In this document: positions 1-8,868 of the stretch, piece after piece | How positions within the stretch are numbered: position 1 is the stretch's first letter | How the letters are laid out: every line of letters begins with the position of its first letter | The notes under the pieces: generated by a model | What the model was told of the DNA's origin: nothing | Databases searched by the model: none | Seen by the model: only the letters and a program-made list of their open reading frames with translations | DNA from: Beijerinckiaceae bacterium | GTDB taxonomy: Bacteria > Pseudomonadota > Alphaproteobacteria > Rhizobiales > Beijerinckiaceae | Direction of reading: 5' to 3' | Assembly: GCA_026461505.1 (NCBI GenBank) | Contig: JAPJMW010000133.1 | Coordinates: 1-32,724, forward strand | Length of the DNA stretch: 32,724 bases | Program-made: the position numbers and the translations under genes

Positions 1-1468
1 GACCAGCACCCCGCATCCGGTCCGGCCTATCGCGTCGTTGATCGCGATCATCAGACCTGCCCCGCTCTGGGCGATCAGATCGCTCTGCCGGTCCTGTACG
101 TTCAGACCGTTGATAACGCTCACGCACCGGTTCAAATACCGATTCCGGCTCAGGTTCATGGTTGAACATTGGCGCATCAAAATCAACGCCGGATTCAGCA
201 ATCAGAGCTGGCCCAAGCTGATCACGCAAAAAGCCTGTTTTGACTTCTTCAACGGCGCCTTCGTCGAGCTCGCCGAGCTGGAATGGACCAAAGGAAACAC
301 GGATCAACCGATTAACCTGCAGACCGAGATGCTCCAAAACGCGCTTAACTTCGCGGTTTTTGCCTTCGCGTAGACCAAGCGTCAGCCAAACATTATCGCC
401 TTTTTCGCGATCCAACGTGGCTTCGATTGGGCCATAATTCATGCCTTCAACCGTAATGCCGCCACGCAAACTATCGAGTACCGGTTGTGAAATCTCGCCA
501 TAGCAACGCACACGATAGCGCCGCAGCCAGCCTGTTTCTGGTAGTTCGATAATCCGCGCTAGTCCACCGTCATTGGTTAGGAGCAAGAGACCTTCGGTAT
601 TAATATCGAGGCGCCCAATCGTGATCACGCGGGGAAGGTTTTTAGGTAGACGCGAAAAAACGGTCGGGCGACCTTCGGGATCGCGTGCCGTTGTCACCAA
701 ACCACGTTCTTTGTGATAGAGGAAAAGCCGAGTTCGTTCCCGCATCGGCAACGGAACCCCATCAACCAAGACCTTATCCGTCGGCAAAACATCAAGCGCC
801 GGGCTCTTCAGGATCTCGTCATTGACCATTACCCGGCCGGCCAGGATCCATTCTTCGGCATCACGGCGTGAGCATAGGCCAACGCGTGCCATCACTTTGG
901 CTATACGCTCACCCGGATTGACCTTCGGCGCGCTAAAGCTTCGTGTCTTGCCACGAAAACCCATTGGTTTTCCCGACCTTTCACCATAAGGGCGTTCGCC
1001 GCGAGGCCTTTCGTCGGCTGGCCGCTCGCCGCGCGGGCGGAATGAACGCTTTTCATCACTTGAGCCGTCCCGTGCCGGACGGGCCGAATAAGGCCTGTCT
1101 CCTGCCGGGCGATCCCCTCTTGGCTTAAAGGGGCGCTTTCCCTCACCGGCATTATCCCGCGGCGGGCGCGACGAAAACGGACGGTCGCCGGGCTGACGAT
1201 CACCAAAGCTTTTTTCGCCTCTCGGCTTAAAAGAGCGCTTTTCGCCCGTATTTTCGCTGGGCCCGCGAGATTCTGCTGGGCGACGGGGGCGGAAGGCTTT
1301 TTTACCTTCCTCATCGCCAGAAGGTCCACGTGGTGCGGGCGTGCGCGCTTTATGGAACCCGCGGGGGGTAGATGAGTCACCACGCGCGCCAGGTCCGCGT
1401 CCGCGACCGGCGCCTCCACTTGGTGGACGACCTTTGCCGCCACCACGATTTTTGCTTTTGTCATTCAT
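1..1468 (-). CDS. rluB: 23S rRNA pseudouridine synthase, RluB-like (partial at C-terminus)
   Basis: Expected to convert a uridine in domain V of 23S rRNA to pseudouridine. My translation of the minus strand from ATG 1468-1466 stays open to the window edge, so the C-terminus is missing. Residues 1 to about 186 form a very basic, low-complexity region with imperfect repeats of about 30 residues carrying the core F-K/R-P-R-G-D/E-R-P. An S4 RNA-binding domain follows (RIAKVMARVGLCSRRDAEEW, about 189-208), then the RsuA/RluB catalytic domain with GRLDINTEGLLLL, whose Asp (about 288) is the expected nucleophile. A second charged tail (ERSDRPERGRSDDRD) is cut by the edge. The gene diverges from tadA with about 50 bases between start codons. 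RluE and RsuA are alternatives within the family; the disordered extensions and S4 domain favour RluB. Confidence 0.9.
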   Translation of the reverse strand, partial: MNDKSKNRGGGKGRPPSGGAGRGRGPGARGDSSTPRGFHKARTPAPRGPSGDEEGKKAFRPRRPAESRGPSENTGEKRSFKPRGEKSFGDRQPGDRPFSSRPPRDNAGEGKRPFKPRGDRPAGDRPYSARPARDGSSDEKRSFRPRGERPADERPRGERPYGERSGKPMGFRGKTRSFSAPKVNPGERIAKVMARVGLCSRRDAEEWILAGRVMVNDEILKSPALDVLPTDKVLVDGVPLPMRERTRLFLYHKERGLVTTARDPEGRPTVFSRLPKNLPRVITIGRLDINTEGLLLLTNDGGLARIIELPETGWLRRYRVRCYGEISQPVLDSLRGGITVEGMNYGPIEATLDREKGDNVWLTLGLREGKNREVKRVLEHLGLQVNRLIRVSFGPFQLGELDEGAVEEVKTGFLRDQLGPALIAESGVDFDAPMFNHEPEPESVFEPVRERYQRSERTGPAERSDRPERGRSDDRDQRRDRPDRMRGAG

Positions 1469-1521
1469 GCGCCGCTGATAGCAGAGTATTTCAACGGTTG
1501 CGAGCTTCGCATCACAAGAAG

Positions 1522-1974
1522 ATGGAACGAAATACGATGACGCCCATGGAACAGGCCTTTGCAGCCGCAAAACAGGCCGCCGAGCGCGGCGAAGTTCCTG
1601 TTGGCGCAGTTGTTACGCGCAATGGAGAGATTTTAAGCGTCGCAGGCAACCGAACCCTGATCGACCGCGACCCCACTGCCCACGCCGAAATTCTCGCTTT
1701 ACGCGAAGCTGCCCATAAAATCGGCTCGGAACGCTTGATCGGCTGCGATCTCCACGTCACCCTAGAACCCTGCGCGATGTGCGCAGGTGCCATCTCGCTG
1801 GCGCGAATTCGGCGACTATATTATGGCGCTGCTGACCTAAAAGGCGGTGCGGTGGATCACGGCCCGCGCTTTTTTGGGCAACCTACGTGTCTCCATGCGC
1901 CTGAAGTTTATGGTGGGATAATGGAAACCGAGGCAGCAGAGCTCTTACGCGCGTTCTTCGCCGCGCTGAGATAA
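1522..1974 (+). CDS. tadA: tRNA-specific adenosine deaminase TadA
   Basis: Deaminates adenosine 34 to inosine in the anticodon of tRNA-Arg(ACG), so that one tRNA reads several codons. The cytidine/deoxycytidylate deaminase zinc motif is intact: HAE (residues 54-56, with Glu56 as proton shuttle) and PCAMC (83-87). The length of 150 residues is normal. An in-frame reading frame continues upstream to 1372 but runs into rluB on the other strand and adds non-family sequence, so I start at ATG 1522. ATG 1537 (MTPMEQAF) is equally possible because the AAGAAG before 1522 sits too close to act as a ribosome binding site. It diverges from rluB and converges on maeB with 27 bases between stop codons. 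Confidence 0.93.
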   Translation: MERNTMTPMEQAFAAAKQAAERGEVPVGAVVTRNGEILSVAGNRTLIDRDPTAHAEILALREAAHKIGSERLIGCDLHVTLEPCAMCAGAISLARIRRLYYGAADLKGGAVDHGPRFFGQPTCLHAPEVYGGIMETEAAELLRAFFAALR

Positions 1975-2001
1975 AGCTTAATTTATTCCGCAAACTAATC
2001 T

Positions 2002-4290
2002 TTAACCACCTACATTAAACGCCGCCAGCACGGCCATATTCACAATATCCGAGTCTTTTGCGCCAAGCGGCATGATTTGGACGGCCCGGTCCAATCCCAC
2101 CAGCAACGGGCCGATAACCGTCGAGCCGCCAATCGTTTGCAGCATTTTAGTTGAAATCGATGCGGCGTGGAAGGCTGGCATAACCAAGACATTGGCCGTA
2201 TCCGTTAACCGACAGAATGGATATTGCGCCATAACATCCTTGTTCAGAGCCACATCGGCAGCCATTTCGCCATCGTATTCGAAGTCAACACGGCGCTTAT
2301 CGAGCAAATTAACAGCATCGATGACCTTGGCTGAGCGTTCACCTTGTGGATGACCGAAAGTGGAATAAGCCAGCATGGCAACTCGGGGTTCATAGCCCAA
2401 CCGCCTGGCAACACCCGCAGCTTCTACCGCAATATCGGCGATTTGCTCGGCCGTTGGCAATTCCGTAATCGCCGTATCAGCAACAACGACCGTTCTCCCG
2501 CGCGCCAAAACGAGAGACGCACCCATTAAGCGATGACCCGGTTTCGCATCGATGACATTCAAAACGTCACTCAGAGCGACCGAATAATTGCGTGTGGCAC
2601 CGGTTACCATGGCGTCTGCATCACCCAAGGCCACCATTGCTGAGCCGAAATAGTTCCGGTCCTGATTGATCAAACGCTGGCAATCGCGCAATAAATAGCC
2701 CTTACGCTGCAACCGCTCATAGAGATATTGCGCGTAGGCTGGATTGCGCTTAGAGAGCCTTGCATTGTGAATTTCAATGCCCTCGCGACCATCTAACTCA
2801 ATGCCAGCCGCCATAGCGCGCTCGCGTACACGATCTTCGCGACCGACCAAAATTGCAGTTCCCAGTCCTTGTGCAACGAAGGAAACAGCAGCGCGGATGA
2901 CTTGTTCTTCCTCGCCCTCTGCAAACACAACGCGTTTAGGGTATCGCCTTACGCGTTCAAACACGCGCTGCAAGGCACCCGCTACTGGATCGCGCCGAGC
3001 TGAAAGTTGCGCCTTATAGGCCTCCATATCCTCAATTGGCTTGCGTGCGACACCCGTTTCCATGGCCGCCTTCGCCACCGCTGGGGGAATGACATGGATT
3101 AAGCGCGGATCAAACGGAACGGGAATAATATAGTCCCGCCCAAAGCGAGGACGGGCGCCCTGATAAGCGGCAGCGACATCATCAGGCACGTCTTCCTGCG
3201 CAAGTTCCGCCAACGCATAGGCTGCAGCGATTTTCATTTCCATATTGATGGTGGAAGCCCGCACATCGAGCGCACCGCGGAAAATATAAGGGAATCCCAA
3301 GACATTATTGACCTGATTGGGATAATCAGAACGACCTGTGGCGATGATGACATCGTCCCGCACGGCATGGGCCTCTTCCGGCGTGATTTCAGGGTCCGGA
3401 TTGGCCATGGCAAAAATAATAGGGTTGGGTGCCATGGATTTAACCATCTCGGCAGAAAGCGCGCCTTTGGCGGAAAGGCCAAAAAATACATCGGCACCAC
3501 GCATCGCATCTTCAAGCGTACGATCTTTCGTTTCAACAGCGTGAGACGATTTCCACTGGTTCATCCCCTCGGTACGACCGCGATAGACCACGCCTTTGGT
3601 ATCACACAAAATCACATTTTCAGCCGCAAACCCCATGGCCTTAATCAGCTCTAGGCAGGCAATGCCGGCAGCCCCAGCGCCGTTACAAACAAGCTTGGTG
3701 GTCTTAAGCGCACGGCCCGTCAACTTCATCGCGTTCATGATGCCAGCGGCTGCGATAATCGCTGTACCGTGCTGGTCATCGTGAAAAACAGGAATATCCA
3801 TCAATTCCCGGAGTTTTTCCTCGATAATGAAGCATTCCGGCGCCTTGATATCTTCCAAATTAATGCCGCCGAAGGACGGACCGAGATAACGTACGGCATT
3901 GATGAATTGCTCGGGATCTTCGGTATCAACTTCCAAATCAATCGAATCGACGTCGGCGAAGCGCTTAAACAAAACCGCTTTGCCTTCCATAACGGGTTTG
4001 GACGCAAGAGCGCCGAGATTGCCTAAACCCAATATGGCCGTACCGTTTGAAATAACGGCCACAAGATTGCCCTTAGCCGTGTAATCGAAGGCCAAGGCCG
4101 GATTTTCCGCGATGGCCTTAACGGGAACTGCAACGCCTGGTGAGTAGGCCAGCGACAAATCGCGCTGCGTCGCCATGGGCTTGGTTGCGACAATCTCGAT
4201 TTTGCCGGGGCGGCCCATTGCGTGAAAATCGAGCGCCTCCTTGTCAGAAATCGTAGGACGCGTCCGCTTTGTCGGTTTGCCGTCAACCAT
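2002..4290 (-). CDS. maeB: NADP-dependent malic enzyme with phosphotransacetylase-like domain
   Basis: Oxidatively decarboxylates malate to pyruvate with NADP, feeding gluconeogenesis and NADPH supply. The 762 residues match the long MaeB type. Residues 1 to about 430 are the malic enzyme part, with the active-site Tyr in SLAYSPGVAVP (about 49), Lys in EGKAVLFK (about 104), the metal-binding segment NLEDIKAPEC (144-153), FHDDQHGTA (169-177) and the dinucleotide motif GAGAAG (204-209). About 445-762 is a phosphate acetyl/butyryltransferase-like domain, which in this family is regulatory and acetyl-CoA responsive rather than catalytic. The start has AAGGA about 9 bases upstream. It diverges from mutS across 150 bases. 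Confidence 0.96.
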   Translation of the reverse strand: MVDGKPTKRTRPTISDKEALDFHAMGRPGKIEIVATKPMATQRDLSLAYSPGVAVPVKAIAENPALAFDYTAKGNLVAVISNGTAILGLGNLGALASKPVMEGKAVLFKRFADVDSIDLEVDTEDPEQFINAVRYLGPSFGGINLEDIKAPECFIIEEKLRELMDIPVFHDDQHGTAIIAAAGIMNAMKLTGRALKTTKLVCNGAGAAGIACLELIKAMGFAAENVILCDTKGVVYRGRTEGMNQWKSSHAVETKDRTLEDAMRGADVFFGLSAKGALSAEMVKSMAPNPIIFAMANPDPEITPEEAHAVRDDVIIATGRSDYPNQVNNVLGFPYIFRGALDVRASTINMEMKIAAAYALAELAQEDVPDDVAAAYQGARPRFGRDYIIPVPFDPRLIHVIPPAVAKAAMETGVARKPIEDMEAYKAQLSARRDPVAGALQRVFERVRRYPKRVVFAEGEEEQVIRAAVSFVAQGLGTAILVGREDRVRERAMAAGIELDGREGIEIHNARLSKRNPAYAQYLYERLQRKGYLLRDCQRLINQDRNYFGSAMVALGDADAMVTGATRNYSVALSDVLNVIDAKPGHRLMGASLVLARGRTVVVADTAITELPTAEQIADIAVEAAGVARRLGYEPRVAMLAYSTFGHPQGERSAKVIDAVNLLDKRRVDFEYDGEMAADVALNKDVMAQYPFCRLTDTANVLVMPAFHAASISTKMLQTIGGSTVIGPLLVGLDRAVQIMPLGAKDSDIVNMAVLAAFNVGG

Positions 4291-4380
4291 GCCCGATTTT
4301 CCTTTATCCTGAAACCTTAAAAAATGACCTTAGTGCTGTAAGTCCATAAGCTCAACAATCCTTCCGTCGTAGAGGATAAA

Positions 4381-4431
4381 ATGTCGGATAAGTCGGGTAA
4401 GGGACGTGAAGAAGTAAGCAGGCTTTGCTAG
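4381..4431 (+). other. possible 16-codon upstream reading frame before mutS
   Basis: The sequence shows AGAGGAT five bases before ATG 4381, a better ribosome binding site than mutS itself has. It is followed by MSDKSGKGREEVSRLC and a TAG stop at 4429-4431, nine bases before the mutS ATG and in the same frame. It could be a leader that hands ribosomes to mutS, the remains of an older mutS start closed by the amber codon, or chance. No family resemblance is visible. Confidence 0.3.
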
Positions 4432-4440
4432 CGTGTTTTT

Positions 4441-7146
4441 ATGAGCCGCACCGTAGACCCCACATCAGACGAACGCCCAACGCCAATGATGGCGCAATAT
4501 ATCGAGATCAAAGGCGCGAACCCGGATTCGCTCCTGTTTTATCGAATGGGCGACTTTTACGAGCTGTTTTTTGAGGATGCCGAGCTTGCGTCCAGAACGC
4601 TTGGCATCGTTCTGACAAAGCGCGGCAAATATCAGGGCGCTGACATTCCCATGTGCGGTGTACCTGTCGAGCGGGCCGATGAGTATCTTCAACGCCTGAT
4701 CGCTGGCGGCCATCGGGTTGCGGTCTGCGAGCAGATGGAAGATCCGGCGGAAGCCAAAAAAAGAGGGCCGAAATCGGTTGTTCGCCGCAATGTGACGCGC
4801 CTCGTCACGCCCGGGACCATTACAGAAGATCGACTTTTGGATCCGGCACGCGCCAATTTGCTCGTTGCAATCGCTCGTACCCGGCAAGAGGACGGGGCTT
4901 GGCGGTATGGAATCGCTTCGGCTGACATATCAACCGGTCGGTTTCGGGTGACCGAGGCTGATGAAGCCTCGTTACTTGCTGAAATTGCGCGGCTTGAGCC
5001 GCGTGAAATTCTGCTTCCTGACACGTTAATCGATGAATCGGGTCCATTAAAAAGTCTCTACCGAGATATGCCCGGTATTGTGACGCCGATGGCACGCGAT
5101 GGGTTTGATGCAACCTCCGCAGAGCGTCGGTTGCGGGATTTTTTCAACGTCGCATCATTGGCTGGCTTTGGAGCCTTCACAAAATCAGAGCTCTCATCGG
5201 CCGCAGCGATTACCGCTTATATCGAGCGCACCCAATTGGGCGTTCGGCCCCCTTTAGCGCCACCTGTGAGGGAATCCAGCAGCGGAGCGATGCAAATCGA
5301 CGCGGCAACGCGCGCTAATCTCGAATTGACGCGGACTTTATCAGGCGAAAGGCGGGGCAGCCTTCTTGCGACGATTGATTACACCGTAACACCGCCCGGA
5401 GCTCGGTTGCTGGCGGAACGTATTGCCGGGCCGTTGACGGATTTGGCCGCAATCATGGCTCGACAAGATTCCGTTGCCTTTTTCCTCGATCGTCGCAGTT
5501 TACGCAGTGAAATTCGGGTGGCCCTGAAAGCGGCGCCCGATATGGCCCGTGCGCTATCGCGTTTGGCCATGGATAGAGGCGGGCCACGGGATCTTGCTGC
5601 CTTGCGAGATGCCTTCAAGCTCACGCATTGGGTCGCAGAGCGCATCAAGGCGAATGATGAGGCCCCCGCTGAAATTCAGACGGCTACTCAATCGCTTGAG
5701 GCGCTCAACCCGGAAATGTCTCTCTATTTTCAATCCGCTTTGTCGGATGAGCTGCCGCTTAACAAGCGTGATGGCGGCTTTGTCCGCGCGGGCTTTTCGA
5801 CCTCGCTTGATGAGATACGGAGCTTAAGAGATGAAAGCCGTCGCGTTATTGCGTCATTGCAGGCAAATTATATCGAACAAACTGGCGCTAGAACCTTAAG
5901 AATAAAACACAATAATTTTCTCGGCTATTTTCTTGAAGTACCGCAAGCTGCGGGTGAGCAGTTCCTCCAGCCACCGCATTCGGCGCTTTTCATTCACCGG
6001 CAAACCATGCAAGGCGCTATGCGCTTTTCAACGGTTGAATTGGCCGATCTTGATAGCCGTATCGCATCCGCCGCTGACAAGGCCCTGACGCTTGAGCTGG
6101 AAATCTTTGCAAATCTTGCCCAACAGGTTATCGCTCAGATCGAAACGATCAAACAGGCTGCCGATGCTTTGGCTCTTATCGATGTTTCAGCAGCCTTCGC
6201 CGAGCTGGCGGATGATCAATCCTATGTCCGTCCAACCATTACATCCGGGCTCGATTTTGAGATTGAAAATGGCCATCATCCGGTCGTGGAAGCCGCTTTA
6301 AAGCGACAAGGTGAAACTTTCGTCGCCAATCATGCCACTTTATCGCCGCCAGACGGCTCGTCTTCGGGGCGTATTCAAATCATTACCGGCCCTAATATGG
6401 CGGGTAAATCGACCTATCTGCGTCAAAACGCGCTGATTGCGGTGCTCGCCCAAGCGGGTGCGTATGTACCAGCGAAACGTGCAACCATTGGTATTGTCGA
6501 TCGGCTTTTTTCGCGCGTTGGCGCAGCCGATGATTTGGCCCGTGGTCGCTCGACTTTTATGGTTGAAATGATTGAAACAGCCGCGATTCTTAACCAAGCG
6601 AGTGAGCGTTCGCTCGTAATCCTCGATGAGATCGGCCGTGGCACGGCGACGTTCGACGGATTATCGATTGCTTGGGCGACGGTTGAGCACCTCCACGAGA
6701 GCAATCGCTGCCGCGCCTTATTTGCGACCCATTTTCACGAGTTAACAGCGCTGACGAAGCGCCTTAATCGCCTCGTAAATGCAACAATGCGCGTCACCGA
6801 CCACCATGGCGACGTCATCTTTTTGCACGAAGTGGTACCCGGCACTGCCGACCGATCCTATGGCATTCAGGTTGCCCGCCTAGCAGGACTACCGCGTTCG
6901 GTCATTGAGCGTGCCACCACGGTGTTGGCCGAGCTCGAAGCATCAGACCGACAAGCGCCCGTGGCCAAGATGATCGACGATTTGCCCCTGTTTTCGGCCT
7001 TGATCCAGCCCCAGCGGCAAATTTCAACAATGCCTGATCAGCCAGATCGGCTTCGTGAGGCACTGGCTGATATTCAGCCAGACGAATTAACCCCGCGCGA
7101 GGCGTTAGACGCCCTTTATCGCTTGAAATCAGTGGCGGTTGAATAG
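4441..7146 (+). CDS. mutS: DNA mismatch repair protein MutS
   Basis: Recognises base mismatches and small loops in newly replicated DNA and recruits MutL. All 901 residues align by motif with bacterial MutS1. The N-terminal mismatch-binding domain carries Phe39-Tyr40-Glu41 in [10 protein letters not shown]; Phe and Glu are the residues that contact the mismatch. Connector, lever and clamp domains fill the middle. The ATPase domain has Walker [10 protein letters not shown] (about 650-658), the Walker B segment [11 protein letters not shown] (about 725-735) and the ATP-lid histidine in FATHFHEL. The C-terminal part ([32 protein letters not shown]) resembles the MutS tetramerisation/clamp-interaction tail. 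The start codon has no clear ribosome binding site; the small frame at 4381-4431 may supply ribosomes. Internal ATG 4486 (MMAQYIEIK) is an alternative start. Confidence 0.97.
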   Translation: MSRTVDPTSDERPTPMMAQYIEIKGANPDSLLFYRMGDFYELFFEDAELASRTLGIVLTKRGKYQGADIPMCGVPVERADEYLQRLIAGGHRVAVCEQMEDPAEAKKRGPKSVVRRNVTRLVTPGTITEDRLLDPARANLLVAIARTRQEDGAWRYGIASADISTGRFRVTEADEASLLAEIARLEPREILLPDTLIDESGPLKSLYRDMPGIVTPMARDGFDATSAERRLRDFFNVASLAGFGAFTKSELSSAAAITAYIERTQLGVRPPLAPPVRESSSGAMQIDAATRANLELTRTLSGERRGSLLATIDYTVTPPGARLLAERIAGPLTDLAAIMARQDSVAFFLDRRSLRSEIRVALKAAPDMARALSRLAMDRGGPRDLAALRDAFKLTHWVAERIKANDEAPAEIQTATQSLEALNPEMSLYFQSALSDELPLNKRDGGFVRAGFSTSLDEIRSLRDESRRVIASLQANYIEQTGARTLRIKHNNFLGYFLEVPQAAGEQFLQPPHSALFIHRQTMQGAMRFSTVELADLDSRIASAADKALTLELEIFANLAQQVIAQIETIKQAADALALIDVSAAFAELADDQSYVRPTITSGLDFEIENGHHPVVEAALKRQGETFVANHATLSPPDGSSSGRIQIITGPNMAGKSTYLRQNALIAVLAQAGAYVPAKRATIGIVDRLFSRVGAADDLARGRSTFMVEMIETAAILNQASERSLVILDEIGRGTATFDGLSIAWATVEHLHESNRCRALFATHFHELTALTKRLNRLVNATMRVTDHHGDVIFLHEVVPGTADRSYGIQVARLAGLPRSVIERATTVLAELEASDRQAPVAKMIDDLPLFSALIQPQRQISTMPDQPDRLREALADIQPDELTPREALDALYRLKSVAVE

Positions 7147-7164
7147 CCTGTCACATGTGACAGG
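7147..7164. promoter_or_regulatory. perfect 18-bp palindrome directly after the mutS stop
   Basis: CCTGTCACATGTGACAGG is its own reverse complement and begins on the base after the mutS TAG. As RNA it could fold with seven pairs and a CATG loop, but no T-tract follows, so it does not look like an intrinsic terminator. As DNA it is shaped like a dimer operator with TGTCA/TGACA arms. The same arms recur 45 bases further on. Confidence 0.5.
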
Positions 7165-7191
7165 GGCCTTTCATCAAGGCTAGCGCTATTG

Positions 7192-7208
7192 TGTCATGCG
7201 TCATGACA
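7192..7208. promoter_or_regulatory. second TGTCA/TGACA dyad before comM
   Basis: TGTCATG and CATGACA form a perfect 7-bp inverted repeat with a 3-base centre (CGT). It shares the TGTCA/TGACA arms of the palindrome at 7147-7164 and lies between mutS and comM, so the two may bind one regulator. The regulator is not identified. Confidence 0.4.
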
Positions 7209-7261
7209 AAAAAAATGCCTGCCTTAAAAAATTGGCTTGTGACGGCGCGGGCTGCCAATCA

Positions 7262-8764
7262 ATGGTAGCCCGCGTTTCAACTGTCGCTTTTGAGGGCATT
7301 GAAGCAAAGCCTGTCGATGTGCAGGCGCAAATCGCTCCGGGAAAGGTTTTGTTCAATATTGTGGGGCTGCCCGATAAAGCCGTGGCAGAATCGCGGGAGC
7401 GCGTCCGATCAGCTCTTGTTGCATCAGGACTTGCGCTGCCTGCCAAAAGGATCACCGTTAATCTTGCACCAGCTGATATGCCGATTGCACTCGCCCTTAT
7501 GGCCGCGATTGGTGCTATTCCAGCCGATGCGCTTGAAGGCTTTACGGTTCTTGGAGAGTTGGGGTTAGACGGTTCAATTTCGCCTGTAGCAGGCGTTTTG
7601 CCGACCGCTATTACAGCAAATGAACGGGGGCATGGGCTCATATGTCCGCATGGTTCGGGACCGGAAGCCGCATGGGCATCGCGGGATATCGAAATTATCG
7701 CACCGCGATCGCTCATACAGCTCGCCAATCATTTCAAGGGCACGCAGATTTTAAGCAGGCCCGAAGCGGCTATTCGAGGCGATGGAGGGCCTTTACCCGA
7801 TTTGGCCGAAATTAAAGGACAGGAATCGGCGCGACGGGTTCTCGAAATTGCCGCAGCAGGTGGCCATAATATGCTGCTTTCTGGCCCTCCTGGCGCCGGC
7901 AAATCGATGCTAGCAGCCCGTTTGCCCTCGATTTTGCCGCCGCTTAGCCCAAAAGAGCTGCTCGAAGTTTCGATGATCCAATCGGTAGCGGGGGCGCTTG
8001 CCGGAGGCGAATTGACGGACCGCCGCCCGTTTCGTGCGCCGCACCACTCGGCTTCAATGGCAGCGTTGGTGGGAGGCGGCATCAAAGCGCGTCCCGGTGA
8101 AGCCTCTTTGGCGCATCATGGCGTGCTCTTTCTGGACGAATTGCCCGAATTCCAGCCGCAAGTGCTTGATAGTTTACGACAACCGCTTGAAACCGGTGAA
8201 GTTATCATCGCACGCGCCAATCATCGGGTAACTTATCCCGCGCGGTTCCAGCTGGTGGCAGCGATGAACCCTTGCCGCTGTGGCCGCGCAACTGAGCCGG
8301 GATATGCCTGCAAAAAGGCGCCGAATGAGACATGTATGGCTCACTATCAGTCTCGAATCTCTGGACCTTTTTTGGATCGCGTCGATTTGGTGATTGAAGT
8401 GCCTGCCGTGTCAGCGGCCGATTTAATTACGCCTGGATCGAGCGAGCCTTCGGCGGCGGTGGCACGGCGGGTCAATCGAGCTCGAAAATTCCAAACGCAG
8501 CGATATAAAGAACTTGGTTTAAGTGAAATTACTTCAAACGCCGCCTGTCCTGTCAGCCGCATCACAGAGATTGCAGCCTTAGACGATGCTGGCCTATCGC
8601 TTTTAAAAAGTGCGGCCGATGCCATGAAATTAACGGCGAGAGGCTATCATCGGGTTTTAAAGGTTGCCCGAACCATTGCGGATCTGGATGGTCAGGAAAC
8701 ACTTCATCGAATTCACCTTGCCGAGGCGTTGAGTTATCGATCCCGTGATAAGATAGCTCGGTGA
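7262..8764 (+). CDS. comM: ComM / YifB-family AAA+ ATPase (Mg-chelatase-like)
   Basis: ComM is a hexameric helicase that in transformable bacteria promotes branch migration of incoming DNA; outside those species its role is less clear. Residues 1 to about 165 are the N-terminal ribosomal-S5/Lon-protease-like domain. The AAA+ core has Walker A GPPGAGKS (208-215), RPFRAPHHSAS (255-265), Walker B LFLDEL (289-294) and AMNPCRCG. Four cysteines (338, 340, 350, 358) may bind zinc. The C-terminal Mg_chelatase_C domain contains LTARGYHRVLKVARTIADL. The start is ATG 7262 (MVARVSTVAFEGIEA), where family homology begins; the frame opens at 7196 but the extra 22 residues are not family sequence. Odd: after NLAPAD (67-72) the usual segment of nine residues (of the type LPKEGxxYD) is absent, an in-frame gap. 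The rest appears intact. Confidence 0.9.
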   Translation: MVARVSTVAFEGIEAKPVDVQAQIAPGKVLFNIVGLPDKAVAESRERVRSALVASGLALPAKRITVNLAPADMPIALALMAAIGAIPADALEGFTVLGELGLDGSISPVAGVLPTAITANERGHGLICPHGSGPEAAWASRDIEIIAPRSLIQLANHFKGTQILSRPEAAIRGDGGPLPDLAEIKGQESARRVLEIAAAGGHNMLLSGPPGAGKSMLAARLPSILPPLSPKELLEVSMIQSVAGALAGGELTDRRPFRAPHHSASMAALVGGGIKARPGEASLAHHGVLFLDELPEFQPQVLDSLRQPLETGEVIIARANHRVTYPARFQLVAAMNPCRCGRATEPGYACKKAPNETCMAHYQSRISGPFLDRVDLVIEVPAVSAADLITPGSSEPSAAVARRVNRARKFQTQRYKELGLSEITSNAACPVSRITEIAALDDAGLSLLKSAADAMKLTARGYHRVLKVARTIADLDGQETLHRIHLAEALSYRSRDKIAR

Positions 8765-8777
8765 CGAAGCAGCAAAT

Positions 8778-8828
8778 CTGTCACATTCCCGTCAGCGTTT
8801 TATGATGTCTCTGTCATAATGCAGTCAT
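8778..8828 (+). promoter_or_regulatory. tandem Pho box (PhoB-binding half-sites) before olsB
   Basis: Four half-sites lie on a strict 11-base period: CTGTCAC (8778), CCGTCAG (8789), CTGTCAT (8811) and CAGTCAT (8822), with one period (8800) left empty. The PhoB consensus is repeated CTGTCAT units with 4-base spacers, and the second pair (8811-8828) fits almost perfectly. The array points toward olsB and ends 40 bases before its start codon. It begins 14 bases after the comM stop. Confidence 0.8.
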
Positions 8829-8868
8829 TCGAATCGATGCTGTCATTTGGGCGACGGAGGACGAAATC

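Noticed and set aside
901-1464. Minus-strand frame of 187 codons
   Set aside because: Shadow of the true rluB frame, which runs in another frame over the same bases and continues into the S4 domain.
8840-8846. A further CTGTCAT close to the olsB start
   Set aside because: It is off the 11-base phase of the other four half-sites and has no partner.
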